From Phycisphaerales bacterium PN19_bin_20 (GTDB lineage Bacteria; Planctomycetota; Phycisphaerae; Phycisphaerales; UBA1924), in NCBI GenBank assembly GCA_021173225.1, contig JAJOLK010000013.1, positions 47,212 through 111,211 on the forward strand: a DNA stretch of 64,000 nucleotides, written 5' to 3'. Of the stretch, positions 58,097 to 64,000 are shown piece after piece. The stretch's first letter is position 1; each line of letters begins with the position of its first letter. The position numbers and the translations under genes were made by a program. Under the pieces are notes generated by a model. It was not told the origin of the DNA and ran no database searches. It worked only from the letters and a program-made list of their open reading frames with translations.

Positions 58097-59161
58097 ATGT
58101 CCACCGTCCTGCTTAATGGCGAGTTCCTCGACCTCTCCAGCGCACGCGTCAGCGCGCTGGACGCCTCCGTGCAGCACGCCGTGGGCCTCTTTGAGACCAT
58201 GCTCGCCGGCGTTGATCCCGCAACCCTCGCGTCAGACGGTCCCCGCCCAAACGGGCCCGACGCAGACCGGCAGCCCTGGGTCATCGACCTTGACCAGCAC
58301 ATCGAGCGTCTGTGCACCTCCGCCGCAGAGCTAGGACTCTCTACTGACCTGCGCCCGCTGGCCTTGCAAGAGGCCGTGCTCGCCACCGTCGCTCGCAGCG
58401 CCCTGCCGCGCGCCCGCGTTCGTCTGACGATCACCGGCGGCGACCTCAACATGCTCTCGCAGGCTCGCGCCGTCGCACGTGATCCCAACCGCGCCGGCCA
58501 GCCCGCCGTCCCGCTCGCGCACCCCACCGTCCTGTGCGTTGCTCAGCCCGCGACGGTCTACCCGCAGCCGATGCTCGACCACGGCGTCATGGTCACACTG
58601 GCCGACGCCAAGGCCAACCCCTTTGATCCCACCGCCGCGCACAAGACGCTCAATTACTGGTGGCGCCTGCGCGAGCTGCAGGCCGCCGGCGCCAAGGCCG
58701 CCGCGGAAGCCCTCGTCTTTGACGTCACCAACCACCTCGCTGGCGGGTGCGTCAGCAACGCCATCATCATCAAGGGCAACGCGCTGCTCACGCCCTTCGC
58801 TCGCGGCGAAGAAGGCTTCGGCCCGTCAGGCCCCGAAGCCGATCAAGACGCCGCCCCGCGCCGCGCCGCCGGGCACTACCTGCCCAGCGCGGTGCTGCCC
58901 GGTGTGACCCGCGCCCGCGTGCTGGCCTGGGCCGAGCTCGGCAGCGCCGTCCACCCCGCACTCGCAGGCCTCCGCGTTCAGCGCCGCATGCTGACTATCA
59001 ACGACGTGCTGACCGCCGATGAGCTGCTGCTGACCAACAGCAGTTGGGGCGTGCTGCCCGTCACGCGCGTCGAGGGCCGCACAATCGCCGCAGGCATCCC
59101 CGGCCCGATCTCACACGCGCTCGTTGAACTCTGGGCCCGCTGGTCCAATCCGCAAGACTGA
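58097..59161 (+). CDS. class IV aminotransferase (BCAT/ADC lyase family)
   Basis: HAVGLFETMLAG; AHKTLNYWWRLRELQAAGAKAAAEALVFDVTNHLAGGCVSNAIIIKG; LLLTNSSWGVLPVTRV. Confidence 0.85.
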   Translation: MSTVLLNGEFLDLSSARVSALDASVQHAVGLFETMLAGVDPATLASDGPRPNGPDADRQPWVIDLDQHIERLCTSAAELGLSTDLRPLALQEAVLATVARSALPRARVRLTITGGDLNMLSQARAVARDPNRAGQPAVPLAHPTVLCVAQPATVYPQPMLDHGVMVTLADAKANPFDPTAAHKTLNYWWRLRELQAAGAKAAAEALVFDVTNHLAGGCVSNAIIIKGNALLTPFARGEEGFGPSGPEADQDAAPRRAAGHYLPSAVLPGVTRARVLAWAELGSAVHPALAGLRVQRRMLTINDVLTADELLLTNSSWGVLPVTRVEGRTIAAGIPGPISHALVELWARWSNPQD

Positions 59162-59166
59162 AGCGC

Positions 59167-59522
59167 TCAGCCGCCATTCAGCCAGCGCAGCGCGGCCTGC
59201 GCCACGCGCTCGACAAGCAGCTCCGCTGTCCGCAGGTCACCGGGCGAGGGCTGCGTCGAGCCGTGTGACGACTGCGCCATCGCCCCGGTATATCCGCCCA
59301 GGCGGTGATGACCTCGGGCGTCTAACCGACGGCCATCTGCCCCAGACTGACCCAAATCATTAAGTGCTGCGCCGCGAACGCCATCAGATAGCTCAGCGTC
59401 ATCTGCCTGTTGCCCGAGAGCCCGCCGCTGTTGGTAAACCCCGCCGCGCCCTTAAGCACGTGCTCCGCCTGCACCTTGGTGTGCCCGAACCCCGAGTGAT
59501 AAACGACAATTATGCTGGCCAT
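59167..59522 (-). pseudogene. WrbA/flavodoxin-like gene, internally deleted and frameshifted
   Basis: MASIIVVYHSGFGHTKVQAEHVLKGAA|GFTNSGGLSGNRQMTLSYLMAFAAQHLMIWVSLGQMAVG*, continuing in another frame as DARGHHRLGGYTGAMAQSSHGSTQPSPGDLRTAELLVERVAQAALRW. Confidence 0.85.
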
Positions 59523-59559
59523 GCTCCGCTCCTGACGGGCTCTGGCCTTGCCCGCAAGC

Positions 59560-60008
59560 ACACGTCTGTGCGGGCACAACGCCCGGCACAACACTATCGC
59601 CACACCGCGCCACGCGCGTCGCGACGCCACCCAAGATCAGCTCACCCCGCGCGAACACCTCGCCGCGATCAAACGCCAGCATCAAGACCTGACTGGTTCT
59701 TGGAAACCCCGGCAGCGGCTTCCACGGCGTGCCCGTCCAGCGCGCCACATCCATCACCCCACCAGCCACGTCGGCACGCCGATGACCTGCGTGAAGTTCC
59801 CGCCGATGACCAGGCGTCGCTTGATGGTCACGATACGCGCATTAGCAGTGCCCTTTGCCGCCCTCGCCAGCGGCAGCAACGCCAACAGAGTCAGGGTCAA
59901 CGCGCCAGTGACGCCGCACGCCAGCGTGCGCCCCGCGCCCGCTATCGCAGACCGCTCAAAGCGTGCGCACAACCACCGCCGCGCGGGCTGAAGAAGTATT
60001 GAGCTCAT
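59560..60008 (-). pseudogene. decayed WD/Kelch-like repeat protein fragment with frameshift
   Basis: Frame A ...VTIKRRLVIGGNFTQVIGVPTWLVG*; frame B VMDVARWTGTPWKPLPGFPRTSQVLMLAFDRGEVFARGELILGGVATRVARCGDS, matching a '(L)xxGGxF...VARWdGt.W.pLg' propeller repeat. Confidence 0.65.
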
Positions 60009-60105
60009 GCCAAGTACCCCGTCGGTGCAGAGTTGCACGCAACGCAAGACTTCTTGCAAACCACCTGTGGCCGCAAGCCAATCGTTGTGACACTTTACAG
60101 CGAGC

Positions 60106-60969
60106 CTACACCACCCGTGCGGGCACGCCCACCACCATTGCGCCCTCACGCACCGCCTCAAGCACCACCGCCCCCGCGCCCACCGTTGCGCCAGCGCCGA
60201 TGCTGACCCCCGGCAGAAGCCGTGAGCCCAGGCCCACCAGCGCGTCGGCCCCGACGTGGCACCCGCCGCCCAGCACCGCACCGGGCGCCACGTGCGCGTT
60301 CTCATCGATCGTGCAGTCGTGCTCAACAATCGCCCCGCTGTTAACCGTCGCGTGCGCGCCAACCTTGGCTCGCGCGTGCACGATCGCGCCGGGCCCGATG
60401 AACGCGCCGGGCCCGATGCTCGCCGAGGGTGAGACAATCGCCGTCGGGTGGATCACGCTCCGCGCGCGGGCCAGCAGCGCGCCCGCGCCCGCGCTCTCAC
60501 GCGCCGAACGCAACAGCCCGCGCCGCGTCCGCAGATCGCCCAGCGCCAAAACCCACGGCACCGCGCCCAACATCACCAGCCCCGCCAGCGGTCCAAGATG
60601 CGCCGGCGTCTCAAACGGCCGCGGAACATCGATCAATATCGCCGCCAAAGGTGGGGCCGGGTGATCGTCCAGAAACCCGGCGATGACGACCCCCGCCAGC
60701 AGCGCGGCCTCGGCAACCACCACCGCGTGCCCGCCACCGCCGAGCAGGACCAACCCGCCCAAAGGCGCGACGTCTGACAAACTCGATGGTTTCGCAATGC
60801 TTGGCATGACCTCGCGCGGCATCCCCGCCCGCGCGAACACAGAAGATCGGCCCTTCCGACCGCCTTCCAGCAGTCGAGCAAACGAAGCGATAGGTAAAAC
60901 CCCTTGAATCGAGCCGCTGACAGGCGAGCTTGTGTCAGGTACCGTAAAAACACCTAATGTCACGATCAT
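60106..60969 (-). CDS. NeuD/PglD-like hexapeptide acyltransferase (start uncertain, possibly near 60808)
   Basis: LVLLGGGGHAVVVAEAALLAGVVIAGFLDD...; hexapeptide repeats IGPGAFIGPGAIVHARAKVGAHATVNSGAIVEHDCTIDENAHVAPGA. Confidence 0.82.
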   Translation of the reverse strand: MIVTLGVFTVPDTSSPVSGSIQGVLPIASFARLLEGGRKGRSSVFARAGMPREVMPSIAKPSSLSDVAPLGGLVLLGGGGHAVVVAEAALLAGVVIAGFLDDHPAPPLAAILIDVPRPFETPAHLGPLAGLVMLGAVPWVLALGDLRTRRGLLRSARESAGAGALLARARSVIHPTAIVSPSASIGPGAFIGPGAIVHARAKVGAHATVNSGAIVEHDCTIDENAHVAPGAVLGGGCHVGADALVGLGSRLLPGVSIGAGATVGAGAVVLEAVREGAMVVGVPARVV

Positions 60970-61207
60970 TGTTCAAACAAAGTCTGCGAATACGGAGGCC
61001 TTTGTGCAAAGCCCCCAATCTGGCAGAAATCTCGGTCAAAGGACGCTCGGGGCGGGCCGGGAGTCGTCACGGACTGGAACCGTGGAGCGTGTGGGGACGG
61101 ACGGGTTTCCGGACCGGTCGAGTTGACGCAAGCGCCTGGATCTGCGACACTTGCGGACCCATCCAAGGCGTCGGGCGCCATGGCCGGGACGAAAGGACGC
61201 TTTCCTT

Positions 61208-62569
61208 ATGGCCAGTCGCGGCGGCTCCGGTGTTGTCGTTCTGTCGGTGGTGCTCGGGATCCTCGCGCTTGCGGGGTTCGTTTTGAGCATCGTCTTCTAC
61301 GGTCAGGCGACCAGCGCGCGCGAGCAGCTCGACGCGTACAAGCGCGATGCGCAGGGCTTTATCCGCGACGGGGAGCGCAACAGCGACCAGTTCCGCGAGA
61401 TGCTGCTGGAGGCCAACGGGTCCAACAGCTCGCTGGCGGGGTTCCTGACCGGTCAGTTCCGCGAGCTCTCCAGCAAAGTCAGCGGGGTCGACCGCGAGAC
61501 GCCCAAGAGCCTGACTAGCAAGATCAATGCGGCGCTTGAGCCGCTGGGCAAGGGCAACTTGCTGCAGGGCGTTCAAGAGCTTGGCGGGCAGGTGCTCAAG
61601 CTGCAGCAGGACTTGAAGGAGTCAGACGCTGTCCGGCAGAACGCCGTTGATAGTCTGAGCGTTGCGCAGGACCGCGTCAAGGCGCTCGACGAAAGCCACC
61701 AGGAGACGGTCAAGACGCTGGGCACGACGATCGACACGTACAAGGGCCAGGTCGATACGTACCGGACGGACTTGACCAAGAGCGCCGAGGACATGCGCGG
61801 CGCGGTTGACAAGATCAAGCGTGACGCGGGCGACGAGACGTCGCGGCTGAACGACCGGATCTCGCGGATGACCGACGAGCTGCTGGTAGCGCAGGGCAAG
61901 ATCCGCTCGCTGCAGGCCGCCCGCGGCAAGGACAGCCTCAAGCCCGGCGACGAGGCGACGCTGGTTGATGGCGAGGTCGTGGCGCTGGTGGACGCGGACA
62001 ACACTGTTTTCATCAACCGCGGCAAGAACCAGCGGATGGTGCTGGGGATGAGCTTTGAGGTCTACACCGACGCGCCGGCGATCAAGCTGCAGGCCGACGG
62101 GGGCTACGCGCGGGGCAAGTCGAGCATCGAGGTCATCCGGGTTGACGACAACTCTTCGACCGCGCGGATCGTGCGTAGCACGCGGGGCAACCCGATTGCT
62201 CGGGGCGATGTGATCGTGAACCCCGTGTACGACCCGAGCAAGAAGTACACGTTCCAGGTCTACGGGAACTTCGACACCGACGGGGACGGCCGCGTGACCC
62301 CGGCCGAGGGCGAGGACATCCGGGCGATGGTGGCGGGTTGGGGCGGCAAGCTGACCGAGTCGCTGACCGGTGATGTCGACTTTGTGGTGCTGGGCGAGCG
62401 CCCGGTGGTGCCGCCGGCCCCGCCAAGCGATGCGGCGGTAGAGTTTGTGGACCGGTTCATCCGGGATCGTCGGGCGGCTGAGCAGTACGACCGGCTGCTG
62501 GAGCAAGCGTCGAGCACGTCGATCCCGCTTCTGAACCAGAACCGGCTGATGACGCTGATCGGCCGATAA
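61208..62569 (+). CDS. membrane-anchored coiled-coil protein with C-terminal BRCT-like region containing an EF-hand loop
   Basis: MASRGGSGVVVLSVVLGILALAGFVLSIVFYG TM; coiled coil; KYTFQVYGNFDTDGDGRVTPAEGEDIRAMVAGWGGKLTESLTGDVDFVVLGERP. Confidence 0.7.
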   Translation: MASRGGSGVVVLSVVLGILALAGFVLSIVFYGQATSAREQLDAYKRDAQGFIRDGERNSDQFREMLLEANGSNSSLAGFLTGQFRELSSKVSGVDRETPKSLTSKINAALEPLGKGNLLQGVQELGGQVLKLQQDLKESDAVRQNAVDSLSVAQDRVKALDESHQETVKTLGTTIDTYKGQVDTYRTDLTKSAEDMRGAVDKIKRDAGDETSRLNDRISRMTDELLVAQGKIRSLQAARGKDSLKPGDEATLVDGEVVALVDADNTVFINRGKNQRMVLGMSFEVYTDAPAIKLQADGGYARGKSSIEVIRVDDNSSTARIVRSTRGNPIARGDVIVNPVYDPSKKYTFQVYGNFDTDGDGRVTPAEGEDIRAMVAGWGGKLTESLTGDVDFVVLGERPVVPPAPPSDAAVEFVDRFIRDRRAAEQYDRLLEQASSTSIPLLNQNRLMTLIGR

Positions 62570-62597
62570 CGCTGAGCGACAAGTTGAGCGATCTTCC

Positions 62598-62630
62598 AAG
62601 GGGTGGGCCCGTGCCCACCCTTGTTTATTG
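62598..62630 (+). terminator. probable intrinsic terminator
   Basis: aaggggtgggc-ccgt-gcccacccttg followed by tttatt. Confidence 0.55.
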
Positions 62631-62955
62631 GTAGGTGGAAGAGGCCAGGGCGAAGGGGCGATAGGCAATGGAAGGTGGACGGGGGGGATTGGGCAGTGGG
62701 CGCGGGGGAGTAAGCGGTGGCGAAGGCTCGGCGGAGGGTGGGCCGTGGCGACTTCCGGGGGCGACGGAGAGCAACTGGCGGGTTGTGCCACTGTGGATGT
62801 GCCGAGGTGGTGCATAGGTCCATCGTGCGACATCCAGTTTGGTACACACTCGACCAAGGGGCTGGAGATGGACGTGCGGGACGCGCGCTCGGTTCGGTAT
62901 CTGTGATCTTCTCGGTCGTGCGGCGGTAAGCGCGGCGATGTTGTTGGCGTAAGGC

Positions 62956-62971
62956 TGGCACGGGGATTGTA
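62956..62971 (+). promoter_or_regulatory. sigma-54-type promoter, near consensus (TGGCACG-ggga-TTGTA)
   Basis: -24/-12 spacing correct; -12 GC is GT; lies 44 nt upstream of the 63015 start codon. Confidence 0.5.
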
Positions 62972-63014
62972 ATGAGTGAGGCGAGAGGCTAACGCCCCGC
63001 TGGAGGAGAGAGAG

Positions 63015-63431
63015 ATGATTGGTGTTGCAGCGCGGACCGCGATCGCGGTTGCGCAGACAGAGAGGTCGCTGGCATCAGGCGTGGCGCGAGCCGCGATGAG
63101 GTGCCGTTGGCCGATCTACACACAAAGTGAGCCTGGCATGGTGCGGACGGTGCTGCTGGGTGGCACGCGGGTGCTGATTGTGCAGCTTGATGAGGGCCCT
63201 GGGATGGCGCTGGGGCTGATTTCCAGGCTCAGGGGGCATATTTCGCCGGTTCTGTGTGTGGCGGTGGACCAGGTCGGTGGCGTGCAGCGCGAGATTTCCG
63301 CGCGTCAGGCCGGGGCGGCGGCCTACATTGATGGCGTTGGAGAGTCGGAGGAGATCGAGAGGATCGCCAAAAGCTTGGAGGAGGCCTGCGCCGCACGCGA
63401 GGCTGTTCGTGTCGGCACGCGGGTTGCCTAG
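63015..63431 (+). CDS. small pseudo-receiver-like protein (138 aa), hypothetical
   Basis: ggaggagag SD; TRVLIVQLDEGPGMALGLISRLRGHISPVLCVAVDQVGGVQREISARQAGAAAYIDGVGESEEIERIAKSLEEA. Confidence 0.6.
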   Translation: MIGVAARTAIAVAQTERSLASGVARAAMRCRWPIYTQSEPGMVRTVLLGGTRVLIVQLDEGPGMALGLISRLRGHISPVLCVAVDQVGGVQREISARQAGAAAYIDGVGESEEIERIAKSLEEACAAREAVRVGTRVA

Positions 63432-63463
63432 TTGGTTCTGGTCGGGATGATGGGCCGAAAGCT

Positions 63464-63506
63464 TCGGGACGGGACGACGGGACGACGGGACGACCCGAAA
63501 CGAAGC
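63464..63506 (+). repeat. gggacgac tandem octamers inside an inverted repeat (gcttcggg...cccgaaacgaagc)
   Basis: Direct reading, about 30 nt after the 63431 stop. Confidence 0.7.
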
Positions 63507-63522
63507 TGGCACGACGGTTGCA
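63507..63522 (+). promoter_or_regulatory. sigma-54-type promoter, full consensus (TGGCACG-acgg-TTGCA)
   Basis: Matches YTGGCACGN4TTGCW exactly. Confidence 0.65.
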
Positions 63523-63533
63523 AGGTGAGTATC

Positions 63534-63558
63534 AGAGAAGAGAAGAGAAGAGAAGAGA
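63534..63558 (+). repeat. pentanucleotide microsatellite (agaga/agaag x about 5)
   Basis: agagaagagaagagaagagaagaga, at the predicted transcription start of the adjacent sigma-54-type promoter. Confidence 0.9.
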
Positions 63559-64000
63559 CGGCCTGCGAGTGTGAGTGACCGAGACGATTAAAGAAAATGA
63601 ATGCGGGCTGGATAGATGACGGAACGGTTTGCCTGACAATCAAAGAGCACTCGACCTCACTCGGCGGCCGGCATGGTCACGAATCTGGAGGAGAGCAGGA
63701 ACATCACGACGCGACAACTCCTTCCCCCCTGCTTTTCATCGGAGGAGAGAGGACTGTGTCGGCCGTCGAGTGAATTCGAGTGCTTGATGATGGATGGGTT
63801 GATCGGAGCGAGGTGCTCCGCTGGCAAGTGCAGAGCGGTGTTTGGAAGAGTTGGGCAGTGCAACAGGTCCTTCCTGATCGACGGCTCGCTTCCGCTTCCG
63901 GCGCACACGTGCCGGGCCGGATACGTCACACACACACACCTTCCTCCCTGGGGACTCCTGAACAACCGCCCCGATACACGGCGAGCAGTGAGATGACGGC

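Noticed and set aside
63673-63996. ORFs on both strands at the right edge
   Set aside because: No domain pattern or convincing start; the region is treated as leader or non-coding.

Overview
High-GC chromosomal window, about 64 kb. The gene repertoire (GC-type dockerin tails, CPxCxYxxxG...CPECG zinc ribbons, partial type II secretion pseudopilin operon) suggests a planctomycete of the Phycisphaerae type; this assignment is inference, not proof. Most of the window is ordinary housekeeping and accessory DNA: M29 aminopeptidase, ArsR regulator plus DsbD-N domain protein, beta-lactamase-fold hydrolase, tRNA-Ser(TGA), MATE, MscL, DUF481, GAF-SpoIIE phosphatase, 7TM-HD plus PhoH, voltage-gated channel, PLP decarboxylase, paired ClpP-fold proteins, CCA-adding enzyme, MntR-like regulator, LTD/dockerin protein, SpoVR, MBL hydrolase, SDR, AsnB, T2SS genes G-I-J-K-C-L-M plus a TPR lipoprotein, ECF sigma/anti-sigma, Mn/Zn ABC transporter, TadA, antiporter, tryptophanase, class IV aminotransferase, NeuD-like acyltransferase, and a membrane-anchored BRCT/EF-hand-like protein. 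No rRNA, CRISPR array or intact mobile element was seen. Best leads: (1) two sigma-54-type promoters in the last 1.1 kb, one before a pseudo-receiver-like small protein and a near-perfect one before about 470 bp of apparently non-coding DNA with a hairpin and microsatellite; (2) a duplicated secreted/membrane gene locus at 3.1-6.1 kb with a preserved 60-bp gene-tail relic and a signal-peptide frameshift; (3) a metal ABC permease with a DtxR/MntR-like C-terminal module and a palindrome in front of its operon; (4) a paired active/inactive ClpP-fold protease couple; (5) a periplasm-facing BRCT-like domain with a perfect EF-hand loop; (6) two adjacent decayed genes at 59.2-60.0 kb. All calls were made by eye from translations; no searches were run.
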